Of a stretch of DNA of 64,000 nt, positions 10,586 through 21,507 are shown piece by piece. The position numbers and the translations under genes were made by a program. Below the pieces are notes generated by a model. The model searched no databases, was not told the origin of the DNA, and worked only from the letters and a program-made list of their open reading frames with translations. The stretch is taken from the NCBI GenBank assembly GCA_950295325.1, contig OX485803.1, forward strand, positions 60,095,554-60,159,553, read 5' to 3'. Every line of letters starts with the position of its first letter. The stretch's first letter is position 1. The stretch comes from Polytrichum commune (lineage: Eukaryota; Streptophyta; Polytrichopsida; Polytrichales; Polytrichaceae).

Positions 10586-11480
10586 TACACTATCCATAGC
10601 ATTTAGTGTCACCCACACTATTTTTGAAGGGGCTTAAATCACATGCCTAGAGGTCTCAAAGTGTCACAATGGTTGATTCCCAACATGATACTCGTCGTGA
10701 ACATAAGTGGCTATTATAAGTGGAAGATTATTTGTATTATGACATTCAGCGTAGCACATTGGGATACTTGAAAGTTGAAATGATGCACTAGGTTTGCGTT
10801 CTAGTGTGCGAGGGGAAGATATTATTGAGCATACTAATGACAAGTCTCGTGTGTTTACATTTTAGTACGCCAGTGGAAGATATTCTCGCGCATACTAATG
10901 CCAAGTGTCATTGGGGTGAGTTTCCATGTAGGCCACTCGCCCACTGGATTCTAGTGAACAATGAGTTGGAGGTGTTCTCATGTAGATATGCATAAGCCGC
11001 CAACCAACCACAGAGTAATGGCCTACTAGAATGTGGAGGGCCATGGACACGACCCACTAGACTTCTATGCGCCCACTAAACCACTTTTTAACCTACAAGT
11101 GCCAATCACCGAGGGATTGAGGACTAGTTGCAGAAGGAGAAAGGAGGTTTTCACCTGGAAGAGGAGGTTAGTATGTGGGCCCGGATGTGAGAAGATGAGA
11201 TTAGCTAGTTGGTAGATACGAGCTCTACCCCACCAGATTGCATCCACGTTTGGGTGAGTTGTCCTTATTCCCACTAGAATTTGGTGGGTGAGCAGCCTAC
11301 ATGGAAACTCGCCCTTAGTGTACGTTTTTAGTCAACTTGTGGACCATTATGTAACATAGGCATACACCTCACAACACTATTGAACATACCCATCCCAAGA
11401 TATTAGCAAGCACATTTGAATGCCAAGTGTCATCGTGGAAGTCGGACATCGGTGTAACCTAGCATATGCTCCACCATAGG
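10586..11480 (+). repeat. MITE, group C, interrupted by a nested element
   Basis: The start (CACTATCCATAGCATTTAGTG) is followed by group C blocks: GCCTAGAGGTCTCAAAGTGTCAC, AACATAAGTGGC, GTAGCACATTGGGATACTTGA and GCATACTAATGCCAAGTGTCAT. The sequence is then interrupted at 10914-11314 and resumes with TTAGTCAACTTGTGGACCAT. The right terminus is not clear; homology to complete copies (28682-29230) fades near 11480. Confidence 0.75.
10914..11314. mobile_element. PIF/Harbinger-like MITE nested in a group C MITE
   Basis: This 401 bp element has inverted repeats of about 45 bp. The left end is GGGTGAGTTTCCATGTAGG..CTGGATTCTAGTG. The right end reads CACTAGAATTTGGTGGG..CCTACATGGAAACTCGCCC. It is flanked by TTG on the left and TTA on the right, fitting the 3 bp TWA-type duplication known for PIF/Harbinger elements with one base changed. 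Uninterrupted group C copies (near 29000 and 34380) run straight through this point, which supports insertion. The open frames inside look like chance. Confidence 0.8.
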
Positions 11481-11706
11481 GTCCACAAGTAGAAACAATG
11501 CATCAAATCAACATGTCCATCCAACACAAAGTGACGAGAACGACGCTTGTTGGTGTCATTTTGGTCAGCTTGTGCTAGACGATTGTGCCATTTCAATACC
11601 TTGTATCTACTACATTGTTTTGTCTAAATAGTGTGGGCCACCATTTGGAGTTACGTGTTGCTCATTTTTTTTACTAAGACTATTATTTTTGGACCAAACA
11701 ACATAA

Positions 11707-12226
11707 GTACACTAAATATGATATTTACCATCATTAATGTCTTGCTCGATACTAATTGCAAACCATGGTGTAGTGTCATCAACACTAAATGTCAATCCAA
11801 CATTATTCGTCATTCCTCGTAAACTTGGGGGAAGGGGGGGGGGGTAATGGATTTAAAGTGTTGCAATTCACTGTCACTTACCAAGTGATTTTTGCATCCA
11901 AATTTCAATCATTCATGACAATATTTCACCACAAGTTGCTGACAAGACAAGCTAGGGTTTTGGCCAATGGATGACCTCATCCATCATCCATGACAATATT
12001 TGTTCACTTATTTTTGAGAACCGTCGTCCGAAAAGTTACCATAGTGACATAAAATACCATATTTCATAACATTATTCAGATCCATAACAATGTTATGTGG
12101 GACTGACAATATTCCATAAAAAATTCCTCACATTCAAACTGAATGTGGAGATTCTTCTATGGAATATTGTCATTGTCAATCTCATAGAACATTGTTATGA
12201 ATCTGAATAATGTCATGTTAGTGTAG
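11707..12226 (+). repeat. MITE, group B (middle layer)
   Basis: It starts TACACTAAATATGATATTTA and carries group B blocks (TGTCTTGCTCGATACTAATTG, TTTCAATCATTCATGACAATA, AAGTTGCTGACAAGACAAG, AAAAGTTACCATAGTGACAT). It ends ..TTAGTGTAG at 12226. An 11-base G run (11834-11844) replaces ordinary sequence, and a foldback element lies at 12065-12217 near the right end. Confidence 0.8.
12065..12217. repeat. Foldback element (inner layer)
   Basis: The arms are about 55 bp (12065-12120 and 12160-12217) and nearly perfect reverse complements. Landmarks are CATAACATTATTCAGATCCA, TAACAATGTT and GACAATATTCCAT. The central spacer is about 40 bp and partly palindromic (CACATTCAAACTGAATGTGG). About 20 bp of the group B right end appears lost at the insertion point. 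Confidence 0.85.
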
Positions 12227-12727
12227 TTCGTATCCACACCAAAGGAACGCGATATAGCTTGGTTGGTAAAAAACGATAACGTGGGTAGAAGAGAGTGATT
12301 CCAACACGTAACTCCAAATGGTAACCCACACTAATACGACCAAATAGTGTAGTGGGAAGTGCACTATTCCGCATGCGGCGTAGAAGATCCCTGAGAGGAT
12401 CATCAATTAAAGGCCACAATCTCACATTATTAGAACGCCTTTGGGGGCGAGGGTCAACTCGAATTCAAAGGGTAGTCAGTCCCCTCCTGCATTGGATTCC
12501 TATGGGGAGACCGGTGCCACGATGTTTGAAAGCCGCTAATAAATTATTAACTTAACTTATTAGCTCGCTTGCTTCATCTATCTCCAACACTCCTTGAAAT
12601 TGTGCCTACCTACCTAGACTTCCTCATGGCACAAATCACCACATCACCGGCATTTATTAATGCTACAGCCACCCGTAAACGGCTGCTCGATCGATCACTT
12701 GTTCGTTTCTTTCCAATGAACGGGGAG

Positions 12728-13136
12728 ACCCGACCGTTGGGTTTTGAGAAATAACCGGTCGAAGCGCAACAATCACTGGTCATTCTCAAGGAATCTGGGG
12801 AATATGCATGCTTCCCAAACCACCAAAGAAAAAGGATGTCAACATGCACCGCGTTGGGCTTCGGAAAACACACACAAAGATTTTGACCACTCGTGCCCCA
12901 AAACTTCCCCATGATCCATTGTCCAAATCTACGTCTGGGGAGAACCGGTGGGCGGTTAGTTAGTTAGTTACAAATGAAATAACCGGTTGAGGTTGAGAAA
13001 TAACCGGTTGACGTACGTTGAAGACTGCAGAAGTACTGGTCATTGTAGAGGAATGTTTAGAAGGAATACATACACCTCCTCCAATGAATGAAGCAGCAAC
13101 AACTGGAAGATGTCAACCAGTGACCAGGGAGTTTTT
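12728..13136 (-). repeat. CCGGTT-family element, two minus-strand copies
   Basis: Two consecutive minus-orientation copies share AATAACCGGTTGA-type blocks, a GGATGTCAAC block and a GTTACAAATGAAATAACCGGTT block with the plus-strand copies that follow. The left copy is the more diverged (AATAACCGGTCGAAG). With 13137-13615 this makes a head-to-head cluster, an imperfect palindrome of about 0.9 kb. Confidence 0.6.
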
Positions 13137-13615
13137 TGGGCATAATCGGTTGGGATCCTAGTGTTACATGTTGATGACATCCTCCGGTTTTCCTTTTATT
13201 AAATTGGGGTATATTCTATGAATTCCTCTAAACCGATCGGTAAATTTCCCACAGTCTTGAACTTACTTCAACCAGTTATTCCTCAAACTCAACCGGTTAT
13301 TTCATATGTAACTAACTGCCAGTTCTCCCCAATCACTGATGTCAACATGTAACCGGCTGGATTTAGGATCACTAGCAGTAATCGGGGAGTTTTTTTGGGC
13401 ATAGTTGCTTGAGATCCACGTGTTTGCAAGTCCAACCAGTTACATGTTGTTGACATCCTCCGGTTTTTCTATATTAATTCGAGGCATATTCCACCAAAGA
13501 TTCCTCTAAAGTGATCGGTAACTCTCCTGAAGGCTTGAAGCAACTTCAACCGGTTATTTCTCAAACTCAACCAGTTATTTCATCTGCAACTAACTGCCGG
13601 TTCTCCCCCATCATA
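13137..13615 (+). repeat. CCGGTT-family element, two plus-strand copies
   Basis: The two copies are about 13137-13345 and 13385-13610. Each contains GGGCATAATCGGTTGGGATCC or a close variant, GTTACATGTTGATGACATCC, a TCCTCTAAA(C/G)(C/T)GATCGGTAA block, CTCAACCGGTTATTTCAT and AACTAACTGCCAGTTCTCCC. The motif AACCGGTT recurs several times per copy. It is non-coding. Other copies lie at 43831-44053, 45612-45775 and 50270-50462. Confidence 0.75.
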
Positions 13616-16345
13616 GATCACTAGGATCTTGACCAAAGACTATGCATGCCCAAAGAACTTCCCAGGCACTGGTCCAAATGTAGACTTAAACTCTCACATG
13701 ATATATAGTAATGCTTAATTAAGTCAAGTTTATAGCCGCAGCTTGCAAGGGAAGCATTAATTAAGTAGACGTTAATAACCAAGTTGCCGTGAATGTGCCA
13801 TAATCCATTGGCTCCGAACGTGGCAATGATCCGTGGGTGGGTTAATTAATTAGCTAGGTTATATATATTACGAATTGAAGCATCTCCGTACCACCGCATC
13901 ACATGGAAGGAGGGAATAAAGCGACTTCCTAATAAACAACACACGCTCATGAAGAACTCGGTGCGGTCCAACTCTCATAAACTCGTGGCTAAATATGGTG
14001 GCTAAATTAAATATGCGCATGTGAAGATTTTGTCAGGCGGGGAATAGTATACGATGGCAAGTTTCCTCATACCGTGCCCAAAATCGTAAGAGGACAAGGC
14101 CGATATATATGTAGTAAACCGGTGTATACGGTACATGTACGTGTACACCCAAGGAGCTTAATTTGAATGGTGTTTTTATTGGCACTCGAAAAGTGATAAA
14201 GTTTTCTTGACTTGCTTAATTAAGTAAGCGGAGAGAAGTACCCAAACACAATTAATACCATGTGTCCGTTCATGGTTGATTTTTCACAAAGGTTTTGCCC
14301 GACCACGTCCAACAACCTTGAATTGAAAGGCGAAAAAAATTGCAACCCATTCCAAAACCGGTAATGTCTAAACCAACCCGTCCATGGAAAGGTTAAAGAA
14401 AAATCAACCCGTCCCAAAACCGGTTTGAAAATGAAAATACCCGTCCCGCAAGAGGTATAAATAAGTCTCTTACAATGTTGGTAAAAAATTAGAAAAAAAA
14501 AAACAAAAAAAACCGAAAGATGTCGACAGGTGACTAGTTGCACTTGGAAACAATAGGATCTTGACAAATTATGCCTTCAATGTTCGTCGATTATCTGTCT
14601 TTTGCTGTCGATTCTCATCTTTCCAGTGCACCCCATTCTAAATTTTGTGGTTGATGAATTAATGTATGCAGGTGAATCAAGCACTTCAAGATTGATATTT
14701 TGATTGGGTATTAGTGGTTTGATTGCATTATGCTTATATTCACATGTCATGTATGACATAATGTAACTGATATTTGTATCATTTTATTTTTATTTTTATT
14801 TTTAAATATTTTTAGAACCCGTCCAAAGTGAATTTGACACGTCCAAAAACTGGTTTATTTTCTAAGAACCTGTCCACTGGAAAAAAAAAAATTATGAACA
14901 TGTCCCTGGACATGTTAGGGACCTTGTGAAAAATCACCACTGTCTGTTCGACCCTAGTGCAAGGAGAACTCACATTGAGGCATCCCATGGTCATATTATT
15001 CTCAAGTGGGAAGTTAAACCTCCCCCCTACGAGCTTTTCAAGGGAGGTAGATACGGGCAGGGGTAGCCAGCTCCCCCCCCCCCCCCCCCCCCAAGAAAGA
15101 AAGAAAGATTTTTGTGGACCCGGCCGAAAAGTTGTGCCCGCCCCGCCCGACTTCGAAAAAACCATCACCCTTGCATTCTTGAAGGCCGCGTGTCCACAAA
15201 TCCCTTATTGAGTACACTTCACCTTCAAGGTCCAAAATCCAATATCTATGTTCATTTCCACTGAGTAAATAAGCAAGTGACTAGGATGTCATTTTTGAAG
15301 TGAAACTGTTAATGAAGCATGTAGTTAACTTGGAAGTCAAAAATATTACAAAACCCTCATTGGCACTGAGGTTATAATTTTCATTATATACCATTTGGGT
15401 GTCTTTAAGGAGGATGTCACAATTTTTGACAACAATAGGGTGCATGTATTTGATGATATTTTTTTTCTTGGATACCATCCGGGTCTATATACCATGCATG
15501 GACCTTTGTACCTAGGTAATATCATATCAATATGAATATGGTTTCGAATGGCATTAACCCAAATAATAACCAAGGTATACAAAAGATTCTTTCACCTTGA
15601 CACACCTACCATGTATCAATATATGACTAGTATTACAATGTCAATACTCATGGGTTGGTTCTTTGATAGCATGCATTCACCTATATACCAGTCCAACATT
15701 GGTGATAACCACTCGACTTGTGATTATGCACTTCTACCCTTAGTGATGTACCATATTTACTTCTAGCTTCCTATCTTAGTCTATAATGACTAAGATCGCT
15801 ACACTATATCATAGAGGGGTCCCGAGCTAGTAGTGATATTGAGGCGTTGACCAACTAAGTCCTCTTAACTCTAGCACTAATTTTGTAGATACTTCTTTTT
15901 ACTAGGGGAGATGAAGGTAAGACATGCATAAGTCTCATCTCTCCAAAACTTCTTGGAACTCATTGCTTACACACTCACAAGCCCGTATTACATCCACAAA
16001 CAACTTGGGAATCCCTTCCAACCCAAATACTATTATTCCAAGGACCAACACTATTACATTCACTAGCAAGGTCGTACTGTGCAAAACTACACCACTTCCT
16101 TGTACTACTCACCCGCTTTTACACTTTCTAAGTAGGTACTAGGATTTGTGGCCTAAGAAACCTTCATTTCACTATCCTAACGACCACTTCTTATGCGGTC
16201 ATCTTAAGGCTACAAACACCGCTCTTATATTTATCCTTCATAAATCTTATGCTTCGTCGATAGTTGTGGATACCTCCTCAAAAAGAACCTAATCCTACCT
16301 TCGGCTCATTACTTAATAAAGCAAAACTCCTTGCCATAGGAGCCC
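13616..16345. other. Intergenic, decayed repeats
   Basis: No supportable gene was found. Sequences near 14330-14460 and 14815-14880 share ACCCGTCC and AAAACCGGTTT-like blocks and may be the two ends of a worn element. A 20-base C run lies at 15073-15092 and creates spurious proline and glycine frames on both strands. The stretch 15900-16350 reads somewhat like decayed coding sequence on the plus strand, but stops interrupt it and no family is recognisable. Confidence 0.4.
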
Positions 16346-16349
16346 ATAC

Positions 16350-16700
16350 GGAAGTTTTGACAACACCATTTACAAAGCATTTGAGAAAAACAAAAGACAT
16401 ATTAAGCAATCTTTGAGCTTAACCAAATGTTGATATTTGTATCTTTGGAGCCGAGCACACACATGTCAAATTTTTTTGAGATTTTTCAAGGTCGCTTTGA
16501 AAACCATTTGTAAACCTTTTGAGAAGAATATTAAAAATTGTGAGAGAGACTTTAAGGCACCCAAATGTTGATACTAGTCATCTCGGCACTAAGATGACTA
16601 ATTTCAAAATTTTGGAGATTTTTCAAATTTTGTGTAAGACCTTGGGAAGCATTGCGCAAGACATTTGTAAAGCATTTGAGAGATATAAACAATTTTTTGA
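16350..16700 (+). repeat. Degenerate tandem repeat, about 145-160 bp period
   Basis: The phrase CATTTGTAAAGCATTTGAGA, with variants, occurs near 16370, 16505 and 16665. Each occurrence is preceded by a GAAG or TTTG(A)AAA block. ATTTTTTTGAGATTTTTCAA-like text recurs between the units, and AAATGTTGATA occurs at about 16425 and 16563. This gives two full units and the start of a third. No coding function is evident. Confidence 0.6.
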
Positions 16701-17084
16701 CCAAAAGAACGGAAACTGCGGCTCTGCGATGGAATTTTTGACTCTATGTATTTAGTGTAACTCACACATTCGCGTACAAACCAGTGTGGACGAAATAACT
16801 CCAATTTGTTCGATCCACTTAATTTCCTTCAAAGCCATTTCATATATGTTGTTTTTTAATATAGAATTTGAGCAATTGAAAGATGTGATCATGGCCAACA
16901 TTTGAAGGACAAAACCACAATTTCTTGCCATGGGTGAGATAGCAAATAATGTATAATATTGATGGTTAATTGTTGTGGTATGCACTCCAAAGATGTCACA
17001 ACCCAACTATGATTTGGATAACTCTTTATGATGAAGATTACCCAACAACACTTGTAATTGTTGATGTAGTTTGAACACAAAAAC

Positions 17085-17540
17085 CGCCGGGGGTGGATTC
17101 TTCATTGGAAACCTAAATAACATGTGCGGGTGACTATGAAATAGAACATGATATATACGAAGTTATGAAGAAAAACATACTACCAATAGACTCATGTAAT
17201 TATTCCAAGCTTTTCATGTTAATGTGATAATTGCCTACACTACAAACACAAAATACAAGTCATGAATAGAACAGACCTTTATTAAGTATAAGATTGACTT
17301 TCACTTTCCAATGAGAAAAAAATTGAACTTTTTTTTTTCATCCATAGGATATAACTTATAGTAATATGACCTTGTAACACATGCCAATTGGATGAACTAA
17401 GGTAAATCGAAGAAAACTAGCACATCTATTGTCAACTTTCCTCTAAACCTTAGGGCCTTTTTGGTACATCTACCTTTAGTTCTAAATTCTTAACAACCTT
17501 TTTAAATATACACACTAATAGATATTTAATCTAGAAGATG
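17085..17540 (+). repeat. Dispersed repeat, partner at 56190-56660
   Basis: It shares an ordered series of blocks with 56190-56660 in the same orientation: TTCATTGGAAACCTAAAT, AAGCTTTTCA(T/A), TTAATGTGATAA, GGCCTTTATTA, TTTCAATGAGAAA, AACCTTAGG and CATCTACCTTTA. The copies are well diverged, with many small indels. No intact frame and no terminal repeats were identified. Confidence 0.7.
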
Positions 17541-17946
17541 TTGGTTTCAAACTCCAAAAACTTGGCAAGATCCAGATGCATATGCTGCAAAGTACATGAA
17601 CAAATGGGACAATACAAAACTTGCAATGTATGCCATAGTGGGGAAGAAATGGCAGTGGGTTAAACTACAAACACATGTTTATCATGTAGTCATGTATCCA
17701 TTTGGGAAGTTGACTACATGATGGCGAACGCTTTGATGTAAGCAATTGTAATTTTGAACCACAACAACGTCATGTGCATTATACCCAAATCATATAGGGT
17801 TGGAATTATTATTGAGCACCAATAGTCAATAATGTATAATTGGGATGTGATGTTAGTACATTTATGTATATTTTTATGAACTTCACTATATATGTAAGTA
17901 ATTGTAGTTATTTTTTACTTTCATTTACTAACGTTCAAGCTAAAAT

Positions 17947-18038
17947 TATATATTAGGGCTTGTTTCTAGATCTACAAATATAACCAAGGCTTGTAATCAA
18001 CTTGGTATTTGTAGATCTAGAAACAAGCCTTAATATAT
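17947..18038. repeat. Short foldback (hairpin) element
   Basis: Two arms of about 33 bp are nearly perfect inverted repeats around a spacer of about 24 bp. The left arm contains GGGCTTGTTTCTAGATCTAC and the right arm GTAGATCTAGAAACAAGCC. The flanks are AT-only (TATATTA / TTAATATA). The size and fold would suit a small-RNA precursor or a tiny MITE. Confidence 0.8.
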
Positions 18039-18438
18039 TATGTGTTGTCAGATCTACAAGTAGCCAAGTTGAATCTTTTCTTAAACGGAATATATTTTTA
18101 AAATGGAAAATTATATCTCGTGTTATTGCTTATTACTCACATGTTGCTACTCACTATTCACATGCTAGCTTCCCTTGATGAGAAGTTGGTTGTGAATTCT
18201 AGGCACGCAACTTCAAAGCCATTGGCACAACTCAAGCTTTGCATCCTCTCGGCAAAATGAACTCCATTTCATGGGAACCATTTGGAGGAGGAGGAGGGGA
18301 AGGGGAGCATGAGCGCCATTTGGATTTTGTGCATGTCACCTAGCCATGTAGGGGGTGAGCCACATTGGCAAGCAATAGGAGGAGGTGATCCCTTGGGTCA
18401 CCTTGGGAGATAAAGGATTAATTTGTATGTTCTAAATG

Positions 18439-18666
18439 CACTACATTGTTTATAGTGTTTAGTGTTTACTTAATATTTTGAAGTATGCAAGGGTATGTCA
18501 TTTTACAATAAAATTTAGGTTTTAACTAAGAAATATTGACGAAGATATATAGACGGCAACCAAGATAAGTGGCTTGCTTGGTAAAACCTTACATTCTCAG
18601 CAACAAAAATATTGCATTGCATAACTCCGATCATTTGGTGACATTGTATACCATAAATGGCATAGT
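18439..18666. repeat. MITE, group A, diverged copy
   Basis: The left end is CACTACATTGTTTATAGTGTTTAGTG and the right end ATACCATAAATGGCATAGT. The interior keeps a GCTTGGTAAAACCTTACATTCTC block and a TTGCATTGCATAACTCC block. The left arm is more worn than the right. Confidence 0.7.
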
Positions 18667-19044
18667 ACCCCAATATATTGTACCCCCTATGTAGTGTATT
18701 CAAAGTTGGAGCTAGGGCTTCATGGTGTCTTGGTAAACACCACTAGAAAGGTGAAAACGCAATGGACTATTCTATAGCGTAGGAAAAATTTCTTCTGATT
18801 GTATATTGAGGAAAAATGCATTAGAACCCCCAAATCAATCTCATGAGATCTAGTTGGGATGAATCAACTGGCAACTTGTAGGGGTCTTGGTTATACAAGA
18901 GTCTTTTTATCCACAACACACAAGACTATTTAAACACCGCAAAGCCAAGCTCAATGCCAAGGGTGTTGATCCAAAATCACACTTCTTAGTTTTGGTGTTT
19001 CATAAATCACATTGTATTCATCGTATGTGGTTGTGAATGGAAAA

Positions 19045-19345
19045 CGACATCAAATATGATTTTTATTGTCACCAACACTAAAAGTCAACCCAACATTATT
19101 TTTCATTCCTTGTAAAAGAATTGGGGCATTTTAGATTTAAAGTATTGCAATTATTGTCACTGACTAAGTGATCCTTTGTCCAAATTTCAATCATCCATGG
19201 CAATATTCCATCACAAGTTGCTGACAAGAGAAGCTAGGGTGTTGGCCAATGGATGGACTCATCCATCATCCATGACAATATTTGTTCACTTATTCATGAG
19301 AAGTGGCATCCGAGACAATACATACCATATTTTGTGTTGTTATCA
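19045..19345 (+). repeat. MITE, group B, right end missing
   Basis: Group B blocks are present in order: CACCAACACTAAAAGTCAACCC, TCATTCCTTGTAAAA, GTCACTGACTAAGTGAT, CAATCATCCATGGCAATAT, ACAAGTTGCTGACAAGAGAAGC, and ATCCATGACAATATTTGTTC. Homology stops near 19345, before the terminal repeat. A 13-base G run follows at 19381-19393. Confidence 0.75.
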
Positions 19346-20224
19346 CACCACAAAGGGTGTTGATTGGTTGTTTTTCAATTGGGGGGGGGGGGGATTAAGC
19401 TTGGACTACAAGATCTCACACACCGCAATAACTACACCAACACTTTTCAACACCACAAAAGTTTTTGGAGCGCTTTACCTTCACTTCATACCTTTCCGAT
19501 TGTCATACCCCCATCATGTAGGAAGACATACAATACATACAATAGTGGCATGGGTTGTACTTTAACATCCCATTGTAGTACATAAGGGGTACAATATTTT
19601 AGGTGCCCAGGTCACACTTGGACCTCTATGGCTTGTAGAAAGACTCTTTATTGCGCCACTAGCCCAATGAAGCCAATGAGAAACGGCTCAGTGACCGATA
19701 CTACAAGTCCTGACAATGTTTTCATATTGCATGATGATTGCCACATGATCACCAAGTGTTGCCAAGTGTTACCAAGTGTCCATGCCAAATCTTACTCCAA
19801 TACGTATTGAAGGCACTCAGGGGTGAGGGGGGGGGGGGGTTACAAAGTCCACGAACATTATATTAAAAAAAACTTGACATGATACATGGGACTAATGCCT
19901 CCATATTGCAATTCTTTTGTACTTTGACAAATACGATAACTACTCAACCCTAGAGCTCTTATACAACAAACGTAGACTACTTTTGGGTCTCCTAGACATT
20001 TTGGGGTTAAGCTCACATACCTTACTTGCATTTACATGAATGCATCAAAGCCGAAACGCAAAGCCAGGGATATCGATCAATGTGGGTATTGACCGGGATA
20101 ATTCATTTAAATAATGAGGGGAGAGACAATGACGTTGAGAATGATTTAGCGCTAATTAAGCCCGGAGTGAGGAGCGTTTAGTAATTAAATGAAATTAAGG
20201 CTTGATAATTAATGGGGGATGTGC
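19346..20224. other. Intergenic, two long G runs
   Basis: No gene was recognised. Runs of 13 G lie at 19381-19393 and 19827-19839. Between them CAAGTGTTGCCAAGTGTTACCAAGTGTC is a short, roughly 10-bp-period tandem repeat (about 19752-19780). Confidence 0.45.
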
Positions 20225-20400
20225 CTGACCCAAAGGACAATTGTACGGTGGCGGTGAGTATTCCAAAAGCCATGCAACCCTTACACACAAAAGAGATAAA
20301 GGGAGTGAGCGAGGTTTGTGTTGCAAAAAGGACACAAATTTTTCAATTCCAAGGTCCAAATTGAACAATAAGTTCAATAAACAATCAATAAGAGGAAGAC
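20225..20400 (+). repeat. Dispersed repeat, partner at 39125-39400
   Basis: Blocks shared with 39125-39400 are GTGGCGGTGAGTAT/GTGGCGGTGGGTAT, AAGCCATGCAACCC/AAGCCACGCAACCC, GTGTTGC, AAGGACACA and CCAAGG(T/C)CCAA, followed by CAATAAACAA. Orientation is the same. The partner is richer in GA tracts. The parent element is unknown. Confidence 0.65.
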
Positions 20401-20617
20401 TTTGAAATTTTGAAGTATGGCCTCAATAGGAGGAATAAGAGTAGTAATACTCATTTCAAAGTTGCAACTACATATCATGAGGAAGGCATCATGGGGTCTA
20501 TCTCAATGGGATAGCCATAACATTAGATCACAACATCATTAACAAATTTGCATTTGGTGGCTCTCAGGGAGGTTTTCTTGCTAAAGAGTAAAACTCTTTC
20601 CGTCTTTAGGGAAGAAA

Positions 20618-20744
20618 CTACATTAAACATGGTATTTGAAGTCACACTATATCCTTTTACTATTGATGTCATCTTTTACCAAGTAGAGTTGTGAATGTCG
20701 TAATGTCCAAACAACCAATTTGACATTGTTGGGTAAAATATGAT

Positions 20745-20809
<65 letters not shown>

Positions 20810-20870
20810 AAATATATGGCATTCAATAATTGTAAATAGTAAGTGACACTAAATATCAGATTTAGTGTAG
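20618..20870. repeat. MITE, group A, expanded by an (AT)n tract
   Basis: The left end is CTACATTAAACATGGTATTTG and the right end GTAAGTGACACTAAATATCAG..TTTAGTGTAG. The interior has ATGTCCAAACAACCAATTTGAC, as in other copies. A pure AT dinucleotide run occupies about 20750-20805, where other copies have a short AT-rich spacer. Confidence 0.75.
20750..20805. repeat. (AT)n microsatellite
   Basis: An uninterrupted AT dinucleotide run of roughly 55 bases inside a group A MITE. Such runs slip easily, so the length may be polymorphic or mis-assembled. Confidence 0.95.
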
Positions 20871-20984
20871 ACTACCTCCACCTTCAGGATTTTCTCGAAT
20901 ATGAATGTATAATGTACTTGAAGCAACTATTTGACATCATCACAACACAAGACCATTTCCACTTACTTTACCTCAAATCATAGA

Positions 20985-21115
20985 CTTGCCATTGAAATTG
21001 GACAGTGATCGACTATCCCTATCTTTAGGGATAATAGATTATGCCAATTTTGCTCTTATAATGTAGTGATAAGGGACAAGGGAGATACACTTTGTGATGG
21101 AGTGTCTTGTATACA
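20985..21115 (-). repeat. Dispersed repeat, inverted partner of 5225-5350
   Basis: Reverse-complement match to 5225-5350. On the plus strand it reads ATTGAAATTGGACAGTGATCG, then ACTATCCC, TTTTGCTCTTATAATGTAG and GGAGTGTC. It is non-coding and lies about 190 bp left of the assembly gap. Confidence 0.65.
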
Positions 21116-21307
21116 ACTCAAGTTGTTGCAACCATGAGAAGTACACTAAATATTGTAGTTAGTATCATTTGGTATCGCGGTGACTTTCCTATTGGCACTT
21201 CTTTTGAAAAAGTTTACAAGTATTGTTATCCCAACTTCCTTTTGGTTCCCTTTTGGGTGCTAGTTTGTAGGTTGTTCTTTTGCCTTTAGCCACCCATTGA
21301 GTCGTGT

Positions 21308-21507
21308 NNNNNNNNNNNNNNNNNNNNNNNNNNNNNNNNNNNNNNNNNNNNNNNNNNNNNNNNNNNNNNNNNNNNNNNNNNNNNNNNNNNNNNNNNNNNN
21401 NNNNNNNNNNNNNNNNNNNNNNNNNNNNNNNNNNNNNNNNNNNNNNNNNNNNNNNNNNNNNNNNNNNNNNNNNNNNNNNNNNNNNNNNNNNNNNNNNNNN
21501 NNNNNNN
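21308..21507. other. Assembly gap, 200 N
   Basis: There are exactly 200 undetermined bases. The round length suggests a scaffolding placeholder or a rounded estimate, so the real distance may differ. Any open frame spanning it is an artefact. Confidence 0.98.

Larger units (their letters stand above)
11609..12352. repeat. MITE, group D (outer), split by a nested MITE
   Basis: The left part (11609-11706) begins ACTACATTGTTTTGTC, with AGTGTGGGCCACCATTTGGAGTTACG. The right part (12227-12352) ends with the reverse complement: CGTAACTCCAAATGGTAACCCACACTAATACG and then AATAGTGTAG. Terminal repeats are about 50 bp. Everything between belongs to a later group B insertion, so this is the oldest layer of a three-layer nest. 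Confidence 0.8.

Noticed and set aside
14812-15235. Overlapping Pro-rich and Gly-rich frames on both strands
   Set aside because: They are translations of a 20-base C run and its flanks, with no start context or conserved residues.
15481-16330. Possible retrotransposon polyprotein remains
   Set aside because: Some stretches look coding-like, but I could not find any conserved reverse transcriptase, integrase or protease motif, nor long terminal repeats or a primer-binding site.
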